DNA from: Hallella colorans
Lineage (GTDB): Bacteria; Bacteroidota; Bacteroidia; Bacteroidales; Bacteroidaceae
Length of the DNA: 64,000 nt
Assembly (NCBI RefSeq): GCF_003096815.1
Contig: NZ_QENY01000003.1
Location: 148,147 to 212,146, forward strand
Direction of reading: 5' to 3'
The translations under genes and the position numbers were made by a program. This document shows positions 17,203 through 26,663 of this stretch, in pieces; the first letter of the stretch is position 1; each line of letters opens with the position of its first letter. Under the pieces are notes generated by a model that was not told the origin of the DNA, made no database searches, and saw only the letters and a list, made by a program, of their open reading frames with translations.

Positions 17203-17673
17203 ATGATAGAATTTGATGCAGAGAATCCAACGGAACAAGATCTTCGTCAGATAGATATTCATGAGTTGTTGCCTCAGCAAGAACCTTTCGTCATGATAGG
17301 TACGCTGACGCATTTCGACAGAACGCTTACCGTGACGGAGACAGAGGTGAAGGCGAATAATATCTTCGTGGACAATGGACACTTCACCGCTTCAGGATTG
17401 ATGGAGAATATAGCACAGACCTGCGCAGCTCGCATTGGCTATGTCAATAAGTACATCTTGAAGAAAGGTATTCAGTTGGGATTTATCGGAGCCGTTCGCA
17501 ACTTTGAGGTGGTGGAACTACCTCAGGTAGGCTCTTTATTGACCACTCGTGTGGACGTGAAAGAAGAGGTATTCGGTATGACTTTGGCAGAGGCCACCAT
17601 CGAATGTGCAGGTAAGACATTTGTGACGACGGAGATGAAAATCGCAGTCAAGGAAATGGAGAACAATGAGTGA
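17203..17673 (+). CDS. Hotdog-fold 3-hydroxyacyl-ACP dehydratase (ApeP-like)
   Basis: 156 residues with a single hotdog domain. The opening LLPQQEPFVMIGTL matches the LPHxxPFxMID block of FabA/FabZ-type enzymes, and FTASGLMENIAQTCAARIGY carries the helix with the acidic catalytic position. It should remove water from beta-hydroxyacyl-ACP to form the conjugated double bonds. A second, FabZ-like dehydratase lies at 23245, so the locus has two, probably forming a heteromer as described for ApeI/ApeP in E. coli aryl-polyene synthesis (inference). Confidence 0.75.
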   Translation: MIEFDAENPTEQDLRQIDIHELLPQQEPFVMIGTLTHFDRTLTVTETEVKANNIFVDNGHFTASGLMENIAQTCAARIGYVNKYILKKGIQLGFIGAVRNFEVVELPQVGSLLTTRVDVKEEVFGMTLAEATIECAGKTFVTTEMKIAVKEMENNE

Positions 17674-17682
17674 CAAGAAAGC

Positions 17683-18111
17683 ATGAATGAACTAAAGGTG
17701 TCCAAGATATTTAACATTCGTTTTAGCGAGGTAGATTCCATGAATGTAGTATGGCATGGTTCATATCCACTCTATTTCGAAGATGCCCGAGAGGCATTTG
17801 GCAAGAAATATGGATTGGAATATATGAGTTTCTTCGACCACGGATATTTCGCACCGTTGGTGGAACTTACTTTCCATTACAAGAAGCCCATCAAGTATGG
17901 GATGTGTCCTCGTATCGACATAATCTATCGGCCAACAGAAGCGGCAAAGATAGTCTTCGACTATGAAATCCATGACCCTAAGGATGAGAGTCTGATTGCA
18001 ATGGGACATTCCGTACAGGTGTTTATGGACTTGAATTACCAACTGGTATGGGATAATCCTCCTTTCTATCAAGAATGGAAGAAACATTGGGGAGTGATAA
18101 GTGAAGAGTGA
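17683..18111 (+). CDS. 4HBT-family acyl thioesterase (YbgC-like)
   Basis: 142 residues. RFSEVDSMNVVWHGSYPLYF matches the YbgC/4-hydroxybenzoyl-CoA thioesterase signature, with the catalytic Asp at about residue 17, followed by the FEDAREAFG helix. It hydrolyses acyl-CoA or acyl-ACP thioesters and may release stalled or finished chains. It overlaps the next ketosynthase by 11 bases, indicating translational coupling. Confidence 0.8.
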   Translation: MNELKVSKIFNIRFSEVDSMNVVWHGSYPLYFEDAREAFGKKYGLEYMSFFDHGYFAPLVELTFHYKKPIKYGMCPRIDIIYRPTEAAKIVFDYEIHDPKDESLIAMGHSVQVFMDLNYQLVWDNPPFYQEWKKHWGVISEE

Positions 18112-19798
18112 AGAATTCAGTGGTTGTATGGCATACGTTTTAGCAGATAATATCATTTCACCATTAGGTGAGACTTCTGAGGAGAATTACTTGGCGGTCA
18201 AGGCTGGCAAGTCGGGCATCCATGCCTATGCCAAGGGCAGTCATGGTATTCCAGACGGCTTTGTTGCCTCATTGATGTCACTTGATTTTGAGGAACTGGT
18301 CATTAATTCTGCAAAGAAGGCTATTGGAGCTTCTCACGTAGACGTAGCTCACGAAAAGGTGGTATTGATTCTAAGTTCTACCAAGGGGGCCATTGAAAGA
18401 TTGGGAAAGGTGGATGACGAGGACATCGAATTAGGTACGTTAGCAGAACGTATAGCGCAGCAATTAGGCATCTTGACTAAGCCATTCGTGGTTTGCAATG
18501 CCTGTATTTCTGGCCTGTCTGCCTTGATACTTGCCTCCCGCTTGTTGTCGGCAGAGAAATATGACTATGCTGTCGTCTGTGGTTGTGACTGTCCTGATCG
18601 TTTTATCGTATCTGGTTTCCAGTCGCTCAAGGCTTTGTCTACAGAACCATGTCGTCCTTTTGACATAGAACGCTTTGGGCTGAACCTTGGAGAAGCTGTG
18701 GCAACTATAGTTCTTGCCAAGAATGCCCCAAGACTGGACGGTGAGTGTGTATGGCAAATCGGTCATGGTTTTGTTAGAAACGACGCTTTTCACATCAGTG
18801 CACCTTCCAAAACCAGCGAGGGACTATATCAAGCTTTATCGCAAACCATGTTAGGAGTAGATAAAAGTTGGTTGGCATTTGTGAATGCGCATGGTACAGC
18901 CACATTGTTTAATGACCAAATGGAATCCATCGCTATCCAGCGTGCTGGTTTGTCGGAAATTCCTACAGATGCTTTGAAAGGTTACTTCGGACATACTTTG
19001 GGAGCTGCAGGAGTATTGGAAACCATCTTGAGTATGAAGGCTGTAGATGATCATACCATAATCGGTACGCTCGGATATGAGGAGTTAGGCGTATCGGGCA
19101 AGGTGAATGTTTCTGCGGAAAATCGACCTACCGACAAGAAAACATTCGTCAAGATGTTGTCAGGATTTGGAGGATGTAATGCCACTATGTTGGCGAGTAA
19201 GAGCTCTGCTACATTTAGGGAAGAAAAACCTTCCATAAAGGCTTTTGTCATAACACATCGGGTGTCTATCTCCACCAAGGGTGTCATTGTGGATGGAACG
19301 CCACTTTCTATAGAACAAGGTGGTAATGGACTACTGACAAACATCTATAAGCAGAAGATTGGTGAATATCCTAAGTATTATAAGATGGATGGGCTCTGTC
19401 GATTAGGCTTTGTGGCTTCTGAGTTACTTCTGCAAGCAGAGGGAAATGTGAGATTTAAGGAATGCTATGATAGAGCTATTGTGCTCTTCAATCGTTCTTC
19501 TTCCATATTTTCTGATAAAAAGTTTTTGGAGTCAATACAGAACAAAGAAAACTATTTTCCAAGTCCATCGGTGTTTGTCTATACGTTGCCAAATATCGTG
19601 ACTGGTGAGATTGCCATCCGTAACCACTATCATGGCGAGACCTCTTTTTATATTTTGCCATCGAAGGACGAAAGGCAGATGAATGAAGTCTTGGAGACGA
19701 TGTTCATGGACACTCAAAGCAAAAGTGTACTGACTGGATGGATAGACTATGAGGATGGGGAACACTTTGAGGCAGACCTTATGCTCATAGAAATTTAA
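18101..19798 (+). CDS. Beta-ketoacyl synthase with C-terminal ketosynthase-like half domain
   Basis: 565 residues. Residues 1 to about 365 form a KAS domain with nucleophile Cys in VCNACISGLSA, first His in NAHGTATLFND and second His in YFGHTLGAAG, so it looks catalytically complete. Residues about 375-565 are extra: they resemble a Ketoacyl-synt_2 type half domain (LPNIVTGEIAIRNHYHG, SVLTGWIDYED) without a nucleophile Cys. The same extension is found on the ketosynthase at 20113. The pair with its intervening ACP resembles a KS/chain-length-factor arrangement. The start could alternatively be ATG 18128 (MAYVLADN), where similarity begins. Confidence 0.75.
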   Translation: MKSEEFSGCMAYVLADNIISPLGETSEENYLAVKAGKSGIHAYAKGSHGIPDGFVASLMSLDFEELVINSAKKAIGASHVDVAHEKVVLILSSTKGAIERLGKVDDEDIELGTLAERIAQQLGILTKPFVVCNACISGLSALILASRLLSAEKYDYAVVCGCDCPDRFIVSGFQSLKALSTEPCRPFDIERFGLNLGEAVATIVLAKNAPRLDGECVWQIGHGFVRNDAFHISAPSKTSEGLYQALSQTMLGVDKSWLAFVNAHGTATLFNDQMESIAIQRAGLSEIPTDALKGYFGHTLGAAGVLETILSMKAVDDHTIIGTLGYEELGVSGKVNVSAENRPTDKKTFVKMLSGFGGCNATMLASKSSATFREEKPSIKAFVITHRVSISTKGVIVDGTPLSIEQGGNGLLTNIYKQKIGEYPKYYKMDGLCRLGFVASELLLQAEGNVRFKECYDRAIVLFNRSSSIFSDKKFLESIQNKENYFPSPSVFVYTLPNIVTGEIAIRNHYHGETSFYILPSKDERQMNEVLETMFMDTQSKSVLTGWIDYEDGEHFEADLMLIEI

Positions 19799-19842
19799 AA
19801 AACAGACATAGAAAATCATTTGATAAAATAAAGAATAAGACA

Positions 19843-20100
19843 ATGGTAGAATTGATAAAAGAATTGAAGGAAGAAATCATTGAGGTATTGAATCTTGAGG
19901 ATATGACAGTAGAAGACATTGACGAGAACGATGCTCTCTTTGGTGAAGGCTTGGGATTGGACTCTATTGATGCTTTGGAGTTGATTGTCATGCTGGAAAA
20001 AAAATACGGCATTAAGTTGGCTAATCCTGCTGCTGGTAAGGAAATTTTTAAGAGTGTGGCAACCATCGCTGACTATGTAAGCAAGAATAGAAAGAAATAA
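19843..20100 (+). CDS. Acyl carrier protein
   Basis: 85 residues, acidic. The carrier serine is in GLGLDSIDALEL (about residue 46), followed by LIVMLEKKYGIKL. Second ACP of the cluster, lying between the two fused ketosynthases, which suggests it is their partner for chain elongation. Confidence 0.9.
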   Translation: MVELIKELKEEIIEVLNLEDMTVEDIDENDALFGEGLGLDSIDALELIVMLEKKYGIKLANPAAGKEIFKSVATIADYVSKNRKK

Positions 20101-20112
20101 AGTTTTGGTAAG

Positions 20113-21891
20113 ATGAATATCGCAATTACTGGTGAAGGTATTGTTTCTGCAATTGGTCTGAACAAGCAGGAGGTTTTACAGTCCTTGCAGGAAGGTCGGA
20201 CGGGTATAGGAGAGATGAAATATCTCCAGTCTGTCCACCATGAACTGCCAGTTGGGGAGGTAGACTTGTCGAATGAGCAGATTAAAGAGATGCTGGGCAT
20301 CCCATCGAGGCAGATGATGAGTCGCACATCGTTGATGGGCATGTTAGCTATCGACCAGGCCTTGAAGGAGGCGCATGTGGATGTTGCAAACATGAAGGCA
20401 AGAAAGCCAGATGGTAAACCTTTGCGTATCGTACTCGTGTCAGGTACGACAGTGGGCGGTATGGACATTACCGAATTATGTTTCGATCAATTAGAGAACC
20501 TGACTAACGTTGAGTTCTTGCAGCATCATGATTGCGGCAAGTGTACTCAACAGATGGCTGATCACTTTGGTATCTTTGATGAGGTGACCACCTTGTCGAC
20601 GGCTTGTTCTTCAGCAGCTAATGCCATCATGTTGGGTGCTCGTTTGCTCAAGGCTGGTGAGGCTGACTTAGTGGTGGCAGGTGGTACGGAGGCCCTTTCT
20701 CGTTTCCATCTCAATGGCTTCAATTCCTTGATGATTCTCGATCATGAGCCGTGTCGCCCTTTTGATACGACCCGTGCAGGCTTGAATCTCGGAGAAGGTG
20801 CAGCCTTTCTCGTCTTGGAATCGGAAGAAATGGCACAACTGAGAAAAGTCACCCCTCATGCTTATCTTACGGGATATGGCAATGCCTGTGATGCTTTCCA
20901 TCAGACTGCATCCTCGGAAAATGGCGAGGGAGCATATCTTGCGATGACTGAGGCTTTGGCGATGGCGCATCTCTCGGCAAAGGACATCCAATATGTCAAT
21001 GCGCATGGCACGGGTACTCCTAATAATGACCAAAGCGAGAGCGTCTCACTGAAACGAGTATTCGGTGACGAGATGCCTATGGTATCAAGTACCAAATCAT
21101 TTACTGGTCATACCACCAGTGCCTCTGGAAGCATAGAAACAGTCATTTGCATCCTTGCCATGCAGCATCATTTCGTGCCAGCCAACTTAGGATGGAAAAA
21201 TCCTATGGAGAATGGTATTCTTCCAACGATGGGAACTCAAAATGTAGACTTAGAGAATGTGCTCTGCAATTCCTTTGGTTTCGGTGGAAACGACTCTTCA
21301 TTGGTCATATCTTTGCATCCAAAGGAGAGCACAAGCACTATAATGAGGGATGCTAAGATAGAGGTACTTTCCAAAGTGGAAATAACTTCTGAGGAACAGT
21401 TAATGGATATTCGCAAATATGTTAAACCATTAGAGGCTCGCCGCATGGGAAAAATCATGAAAAGTTCTCTTCTTTCTTCCTTGGAGGCCTTGCAACAAGC
21501 TGGTATTGAAGTGCCAGATTCCATTATCACTGGTACGGCGTATGGGTGTTTGGAGAACAGCGAACGCCTCATGGAGCAAATCAAGGAAGAAGGTGAGGGT
21601 ATGTTGAAACCTACCTTTTTCATGCAGAGTACTCACAATACGATAGGCAGCAATATCGCCATCAAGACACATTGCCATGGCTATAATGTCACTTATACCC
21701 AAGAAAGTCATTCTTTGGAGTGGGCTATTCGAGACGCAGAGTTGCTCTTGAGAAGCGGAAAGGTGAAAAACGTATTGGTGGGATGCCATGATGAGAGCAC
21801 GTCTCTCTTCAACACTCTGTTGAAAAAGGTTGGCGAGAAACCACTACCTTCAGTACATTCTGTAGCCATGGTGTTGTCATGTGGAGAGTAA
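20113..21891 (+). CDS. Beta-ketoacyl synthase with fused chain-length-factor-like domain
   Basis: 592 residues. The N-terminal about 405 residues form a complete KAS II-like enzyme: Cys in LSTACSSAANA, His in NAHGTGTPNND, Lys/His in STKSFTGHTTSAS. Residues about 415-592 form a second, partial thiolase fold of the Ketoacyl-synt_2 kind (MQSTHNTIGSNIAIKTHCHG, VLVGCHDESTS), with no cysteine at the nucleophile position. In E. coli-type loci a separate inactive partner (ApeC-like) pairs with the active KS; here the partner seems fused. It overlaps the small membrane protein by 13 bases. Confidence 0.8.
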   Translation: MNIAITGEGIVSAIGLNKQEVLQSLQEGRTGIGEMKYLQSVHHELPVGEVDLSNEQIKEMLGIPSRQMMSRTSLMGMLAIDQALKEAHVDVANMKARKPDGKPLRIVLVSGTTVGGMDITELCFDQLENLTNVEFLQHHDCGKCTQQMADHFGIFDEVTTLSTACSSAANAIMLGARLLKAGEADLVVAGGTEALSRFHLNGFNSLMILDHEPCRPFDTTRAGLNLGEGAAFLVLESEEMAQLRKVTPHAYLTGYGNACDAFHQTASSENGEGAYLAMTEALAMAHLSAKDIQYVNAHGTGTPNNDQSESVSLKRVFGDEMPMVSSTKSFTGHTTSASGSIETVICILAMQHHFVPANLGWKNPMENGILPTMGTQNVDLENVLCNSFGFGGNDSSLVISLHPKESTSTIMRDAKIEVLSKVEITSEEQLMDIRKYVKPLEARRMGKIMKSSLLSSLEALQQAGIEVPDSIITGTAYGCLENSERLMEQIKEEGEGMLKPTFFMQSTHNTIGSNIAIKTHCHGYNVTYTQESHSLEWAIRDAELLLRSGKVKNVLVGCHDESTSLFNTLLKKVGEKPLPSVHSVAMVLSCGE

Positions 21892-22232
21892 TAGTATTGG
21901 CCGTCGTCCAAAGTGCACTTTTGGCTATAGGACAGGTGTTTTTGAAGTTCGCTTTGCAGAAGATGCACCCTTTCGGATTGACGAAGGATTTCTGGTGGCA
22001 TTTGCTCATCAACTGGCAGTTCGCTTGTAGTGGTGCTTTTTTTGGAGCCAGCTCTGTGCTTTGGATGTATATCGTAAAGCATTATCCGCTCAGTGTAGCT
22101 TATCCGATGATTAGTTTGAGCTATGTATTTGGCATGTTGGCGGCAATAGCGTTTTTCCATGAGTCAGTGTCGGCAGTAAAGTGGATTGGTATTGGCTTTA
22201 TTATGATAGGATGTTGTTTAATAGCAAAATAA
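21879..22232 (+). CDS. SMR/EamA-like small membrane protein
   Basis: 117 residues with four hydrophobic segments (VIVLAVVQSALLAIGQVFL, FACSGAFFGASSVLWMYIV, LSVAYPMISLSYVFGMLAA, WIGIGFIMIGCCLI). This is the topology of small multidrug-resistance or half-EamA transporters. Such four-helix proteins work as dimers, and related ones (ArnE/ArnF type) flip lipid-linked intermediates. In this locus it could flip the polyene lipid or its sugar donor. That role is inferred from topology and context. Confidence 0.7.
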   Translation: MWRVIVLAVVQSALLAIGQVFLKFALQKMHPFGLTKDFWWHLLINWQFACSGAFFGASSVLWMYIVKHYPLSVAYPMISLSYVFGMLAAIAFFHESVSAVKWIGIGFIMIGCCLIAK

Positions 22233-22234
22233 AG

Positions 22235-22858
22235 ATGAAAAGAGTATTGTTTTTTTTGATGGCTTTGTGCCTATGCTTGCTCAACCTTTCCGCACAGAAA
22301 GTCGATGAGGCAAAAGTAAAACAGCAAATCAACGCTGTAGCTTCGAAAATGAAGACTATGCAATGTGATTTTGTGCAGACTAAATATCTCAAGATGCTCA
22401 ATGATAAGATGGTGTCAAGAGGTAAAATGTATTATCAACAGAGTAACAAGCTCCGATGGGAATATACCTCTCCTTATACTTATACCTTTGTACTCAATGG
22501 TTCCAAGGTACTTATCAGCAAGGGGAATCGTAATGATGTTATCAATGTCAATCAGAGTAAGTTCTTCAAGGAGATAGCTCGTATCATGATGAATAGTGTC
22601 GTGGGCAAATGCCTGACTGATAGCAAGGACTTCAAAGTAAGCATTGCAGGTTCTTCGGCTGAGTATGTGGCGACACTCTATCCGCAGCAAAAGCAGATGA
22701 AGCAGATGTTCCAGAAGATAATCCTGCATTTCAATAAGCAGAAGTCTACGGTTTTCAAGGTGGAACTCATAGAGAAAAAAGGAGATAGAACTATAATAGA
22801 GTTGAAAAATGTCAAGAACAATGTGCCTATCAATGCAAAAGTTTTTGGTATCAATTAG
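22235..22858 (+). CDS. LolA-like outer-membrane lipoprotein carrier
   Basis: 208 residues from ATG 22235 (an in-frame upstream start at 22181 would overlap the previous gene and lacks a signal peptide). The signal peptide is VLFFLMALCLCLLNLSAQ. The mature protein has LolA features: MQCDFVQTKYLKML, GKMYYQQSNKLRWEYTSPYT and LYPQQKQMKQMF. LolA proteins ferry lipidated cargo across the periplasm, and a dedicated LolA homologue (ApeF-like) is a standard part of aryl-polyene loci. It fits transport of the polyene lipid to the outer membrane. Confidence 0.85.
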   Translation: MKRVLFFLMALCLCLLNLSAQKVDEAKVKQQINAVASKMKTMQCDFVQTKYLKMLNDKMVSRGKMYYQQSNKLRWEYTSPYTYTFVLNGSKVLISKGNRNDVINVNQSKFFKEIARIMMNSVVGKCLTDSKDFKVSIAGSSAEYVATLYPQQKQMKQMFQKIILHFNKQKSTVFKVELIEKKGDRTIIELKNVKNNVPINAKVFGIN

Positions 22859-23261
22859 TATAGCTTTGCTGAGCCTCTTGGTTTTGCCGCTTCAAGCACA
22901 GCAAGAGCGACATTTCCCAGATAGTGTGGGAAGCAAAGTGAAGTACAATGCCACAATAGAGATGTCGAAAGGTTATGTCAGTGGTGTCTGCATCATGGTC
23001 AATGATGGAGGTGTCATTAAAGGTAGCTTGTTTAATGAATTTGGCATTTCTGCCATCGATTTCACCTATCAACCAGACAAAAAGAAGGTCAAACTGCTAA
23101 GTGTTATCAAGATGCTCAACAAGTGGTACATTAAGAAAGTGCTGAGGAAGGACTTGGTACAAGTCGTGGTGAATCTTTCCAAAGGCATATATTCCTACCA
23201 CGACAAGAAATTTAAGATAGACTATAATTTTACTATTTTAAAAGATGCAACTGAGGAATAA
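22833..23261 (+). CDS. Hypothetical periplasmic protein of the polyene cluster
   Basis: About 142 residues from ATG 22833, which gives a clean signal peptide (FLVSISIALLSLLVLPLQAQ); an earlier in-frame ATG at 22809 puts extra residues ahead of it. The body is a small beta-rich protein (VKYNATIEMSKGYVSGVC, GSLFNEFGISAIDFTY) of unknown family. It overlaps LolA by 26 bases and the next dehydratase by 17, so it is tightly coupled. A role as a periplasmic helper of lipid transfer is possible. Confidence 0.6.
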   Translation: MQKFLVSISIALLSLLVLPLQAQQERHFPDSVGSKVKYNATIEMSKGYVSGVCIMVNDGGVIKGSLFNEFGISAIDFTYQPDKKKVKLLSVIKMLNKWYIKKVLRKDLVQVVVNLSKGIYSYHDKKFKIDYNFTILKDATEE

Positions 23262-23643
23262 TCTTTATACGGTAACCGAGAAGATGGTGGACGGTTTGAC
23301 GGGGTACTTCGAACTTGCGCTCACTCCGTCTTGTTTTATCTATCAGGCTCATTTCCCTGGTGAGCCGATCACTCCTGGTGTCTGTATCGTGCAGATTGGA
23401 ACGGAACTTTTGGAAGACCTCTTGGGTGAGGGCTTGCAGAAGAAAGTGAAATTGGAAATCTACAAGGTAAAGAACGTTAAGTTTCTTTCTGTTATATCAC
23501 CAAACGAATCCACCGTCATTACTTACCAGATGAAGAAAGTGGAGATGTCGGAGGACGGCTCGGAGGTGAAAGTCCAAATGGTGGTTACTTCGGGCGATGA
23601 GGCAAAGGCAAAGATTTCTTTAGTGTTGAGTGTGAAATGTTAA
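23245..23643 (+). CDS. FabZ-like 3-hydroxyacyl-ACP dehydratase
   Basis: 132 residues, one hotdog domain. AHFPGEPITPGVCIVQIG matches the HFPG-P-PGV active-site block of FabZ with the catalytic His. Second dehydratase of the locus (an ApeI-like role). Together with the enzyme at 17203 it would generate the conjugated double bonds. It overlaps the following glycosyltransferase-acyltransferase by 7 bases. Confidence 0.8.
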   Translation: MQLRNNLYTVTEKMVDGLTGYFELALTPSCFIYQAHFPGEPITPGVCIVQIGTELLEDLLGEGLQKKVKLEIYKVKNVKFLSVISPNESTVITYQMKKVEMSEDGSEVKVQMVVTSGDEAKAKISLVLSVKC

Positions 23644-25133
23644 GCATGAAGTTGAAAAGCCAATTAAGGTCAAGGGGCATCTGTGTCATTATTCCTACCT
23701 ATAATAATGAGAAGAGCATTCGGCAGGTAGTGACTGACACATTGAACTATTGTGACGATGTCATCGTCGTGAACGATGGCAGCACAGATTGTACCACAGC
23801 TACCCTTCACGAGATGGGTGGCATCACTCTTGTCTCGTATCCACAAAACAAGGGCAAGGGTTGTGCCTTGCGTGAGGGTTTTAGAAAAGCTCTCTCCATG
23901 GGATTCGCATATGCCATAACTCTTGATGCGGATGGGCAACATTATCCTGCGGACATCGCACTCTTTCTCAAGGCAAACCAAGAACATCCTGGAGCTTTGA
24001 TTATTGGGCGTCGCCTGTTAGAAGGAGTTGATCGCTCCAAGGGCAGTAGCTTTGCCAACAAATTCTCCAACTTCTGGTTTTATGTGCAGACAGGCAAGGC
24101 ATTGGAGGATACCCAAACGGGTTATCGACTTTATCCTTTGCATAAGTTGTATGGGGTAGGATTGTTGACTTCTCGCTATGAGGCTGAGTTAGAACTTCTT
24201 GTCTTTGCATCATGGCATGGTGTGGAATTGGTCTCGATACCTGTCAATGTGTATTATCCTCCTCGTGAGGAACGTGTGAGTCATTTCCGCCCAGGCAAAG
24301 ATTTTGCCAGAATCAGTGTACTTAACACAGTGCTCTGTTTTTTGGCGGTAGTCTATGGCTTGCCTTTACGGTTGGGCCGTAAGTTGATGGTGTTCTTGCG
24401 CACATTTTATTCCTTATTGTTCTTCTTATTCTTTACGATGGTGGTGTTTACACCTGCCGCTTGGCTTTATCTCAAGATAGGAAAGGTAACGGAGAAGAAA
24501 CGTTATCGCTTGCATCAGCTTATCTACCATGCCTCTCGTTTTGTCATGATACATCACGGTATACCAGGTACGAAGTTCCGTTATCAAGTGAAAGAGAAAA
24601 CCGACTTTGACAAGCCACGCATTATCATCTGCAACCATCAGTCACACCTTGACTTGATGTGTCAGTTGGTTTTTACACCGAAGGTGGTGTTCCTTACCAA
24701 CCAGTGGGTATGGAACAACCCCTTGTACGGTTTCTTGATTCGTCATGCTGAGTATGTGCCAGTGATAGACGGCTTGGAATCCAACTTGCCACAATTGCGT
24801 TCGTTGATAGACCGGGGTTATAGTGTCGCCTTGTATCCAGAGGGCACTCGCTCCAAGGATTGCCGTATCGGTCGTTTCCATCAAGGAGCATTCTACTTGG
24901 CTGAACAATTAGGCGTAGAAATCTTGCCCATGTATCTCTATGGGCCAGGCAAGATTCTTCCCAAAAAATCCTATCACTTACGTAAGGGTATATTCTATGT
25001 AGAAGTTGACCGTCCGATAACATTACAGCAATTGAAAACAATGGGCGACTGGAGAGCCCAAGCTTCACAGATGCGCAAGCACTATATACAGAAGCATGAG
25101 GAGATAGCGAATCGCATAGAGCAAGAGTTATAA
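23637..25133 (+). CDS. GT2 glycosyltransferase fused to PlsC-type acyltransferase
   Basis: 498 residues. Residues about 10-235 form a GT2 (dolichol-phosphate-mannose-synthase-like) domain: VIIPTYNNEKSI, VIVVNDGSTDCT and the DxD metal site in TLDADGQHYP. A hydrophobic hairpin follows (about 245-285, TFYSLLFFLFFTMVVF). Residues about 300-490 form a PlsC/LPLAT domain with ICNHQSHLDLM (HxxxxD) and LYPEGTRSKD. The fusion is typical of Bacteroidetes aryl-polyene/flexirubin loci and suggests that a sugar and an acyl group are added to the same lipid at the inner membrane. Confidence 0.85.
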   Translation: MLSMKLKSQLRSRGICVIIPTYNNEKSIRQVVTDTLNYCDDVIVVNDGSTDCTTATLHEMGGITLVSYPQNKGKGCALREGFRKALSMGFAYAITLDADGQHYPADIALFLKANQEHPGALIIGRRLLEGVDRSKGSSFANKFSNFWFYVQTGKALEDTQTGYRLYPLHKLYGVGLLTSRYEAELELLVFASWHGVELVSIPVNVYYPPREERVSHFRPGKDFARISVLNTVLCFLAVVYGLPLRLGRKLMVFLRTFYSLLFFLFFTMVVFTPAAWLYLKIGKVTEKKRYRLHQLIYHASRFVMIHHGIPGTKFRYQVKEKTDFDKPRIIICNHQSHLDLMCQLVFTPKVVFLTNQWVWNNPLYGFLIRHAEYVPVIDGLESNLPQLRSLIDRGYSVALYPEGTRSKDCRIGRFHQGAFYLAEQLGVEILPMYLYGPGKILPKKSYHLRKGIFYVEVDRPITLQQLKTMGDWRAQASQMRKHYIQKHEEIANRIEQEL

Positions 25134-25160
25134 AAACAAAGGAACATTAAACGTTGAGGA

Positions 25161-26663
25161 ATGAGTGAAAAGAAAAAAGTAATCATTATCGGAAGTGGAC
25201 TGGGAGGCTTGTCTACTGGTGTCATCTTGGCAAAGAATGGCTATCAGGTCACTGTGCTCGAACAAGGCGTACAGATAGGAGGATGCTTACAATGCTTCTT
25301 TCGTCAAGGGGCCAAGTTTGAGACAGGAATGCACTTTATAGGAAGCGCAGGCAAGGGGCAGACTTTGGATAAAATGATGAAATATTTGGAGATAGATAAG
25401 GATGTACAACTCTCGCAACTCGATACAACTGGTTATGATGTCGTGGCTTTGAATGGAAAAAGGTATAAGTTTCCTAATGGTAGGGAAGCTTTCATCAGTC
25501 AGATGACGGAATATTTTCCCAATCAGCACGATAACTTAGAAAGATACTTTGATTTGGTGGAGAAGGTATCCAATGCTTCTTCTTTACATTCTCTCAAGGA
25601 AGCAGAGACTGATTCTATGGTTAGTCCAGAATACCAACTACGTTCCATCAATGAGGTTATTGATGAGGTAATTACCGATTCGACATTGGCAAAAGTATTA
25701 GTGGGCAACCTTCCGCTTTATGCGGCAGAGAAAGACAAAACTCCGTTTGCCACACATGCTTTTATTATGGATTTCTATAACAAGAGTGCCTTTCGTTTTC
25801 AAGGAGGAAGTGACTTTGTTGCAAAGTCGTTGGCTGCAACCATTCAGAGATATGGTGGCGAGGTGCTGACTCGAAAGAAGGTGACTCGTATCATTTGTGA
25901 TGATGTCCATGCCGTGGCTGTCAAAATCAATGGCAAAGAGCAAATGTCTTGTGATTATATCATCTCGGATGCACATCCTATCCGAACCTTGGAATTGATA
26001 GATAACAAGCTGATTCGCCCGGCTTTCAGAAAACGTATCAATACTATACCACAGACTGTGGGAGGTTTTGTTGTCTACTTGCGTTTTAAAGAGAATAAAG
26101 TACCTTATCAAAACTACAACTATTATGGTTACCAAGGAGACACACCTTGGGATTGTGAGAAATATACGGAAGCAACATGGCCTAAAGGCTTTCTCTATAT
26201 GCATTTTTGTCAAGAGGAACATCCTAAGTTTGCTTCTACAGGTGTAGTGCTTTCTTACATGCAAATGAAGGATGTAGAGAAATGGGGAAAAAATGCTACT
26301 GGAAGACGGGGACAAGACTATGAGGACTTCAAAAGAAAAAAAGCGGAAAAATTACTGGATGTCTTGGAACAGCATTTTCCTGGTGTCAGAGAACAAATAC
26401 AGCAATATTATACCTCAACTCCTCTTACCTACTTGGATTACACGGGGACGGCAGAAGGTTCTATGTATGGAAACGCTAAGGACATTAATATGGGTGCAGC
26501 ATGTAGAGTTCCGCAACGTACAAGGATTCCAAATGTTTATCTGACAGGGCAGAATATTAACTCACATGGTATGTTAGGCGTTTTAGTCGGTACAATAGTC
26601 ACTTGCAGTGAGTTCCTAACGGCAAAAACGATTTATACACAAATAAAAGGGGCTAATGAATAA
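25161..26663 (+). CDS. CrtI-like FAD-dependent oxidoreductase 1
   Basis: 500 residues. The N-terminal dinucleotide-binding motif is IIIGSGLGGLSTGV, with the Glu-ending strand VTVLEQG and the GG doublet IGGCLQC. The C-terminal FAD motif is VYLTGQNINSHGMLG. This is the phytoene-desaturase/carotene-isomerase-like group. No phytoene synthase or prenyltransferase is nearby, so carotenoid synthesis is unlikely. A role in chain desaturation, isomerisation or aromatic ring modification of the polyene is an inference. Its 3' end overlaps the next, homologous gene by 8 bases. Confidence 0.75.
   Translation: MSEKKKVIIIGSGLGGLSTGVILAKNGYQVTVLEQGVQIGGCLQCFFRQGAKFETGMHFIGSAGKGQTLDKMMKYLEIDKDVQLSQLDTTGYDVVALNGKRYKFPNGREAFISQMTEYFPNQHDNLERYFDLVEKVSNASSLHSLKEAETDSMVSPEYQLRSINEVIDEVITDSTLAKVLVGNLPLYAAEKDKTPFATHAFIMDFYNKSAFRFQGGSDFVAKSLAATIQRYGGEVLTRKKVTRIICDDVHAVAVKINGKEQMSCDYIISDAHPIRTLELIDNKLIRPAFRKRINTIPQTVGGFVVYLRFKENKVPYQNYNYYGYQGDTPWDCEKYTEATWPKGFLYMHFCQEEHPKFASTGVVLSYMQMKDVEKWGKNATGRRGQDYEDFKRKKAEKLLDVLEQHFPGVREQIQQYYTSTPLTYLDYTGTAEGSMYGNAKDINMGAACRVPQRTRIPNVYLTGQNINSHGMLGVLVGTIVTCSEFLTAKTIYTQIKGANE

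Noticed and set aside
25698..26315. 205-codon minus-strand frame over the first CrtI-like gene
   Set aside because: Antisense shadow of an intact FAD enzyme.
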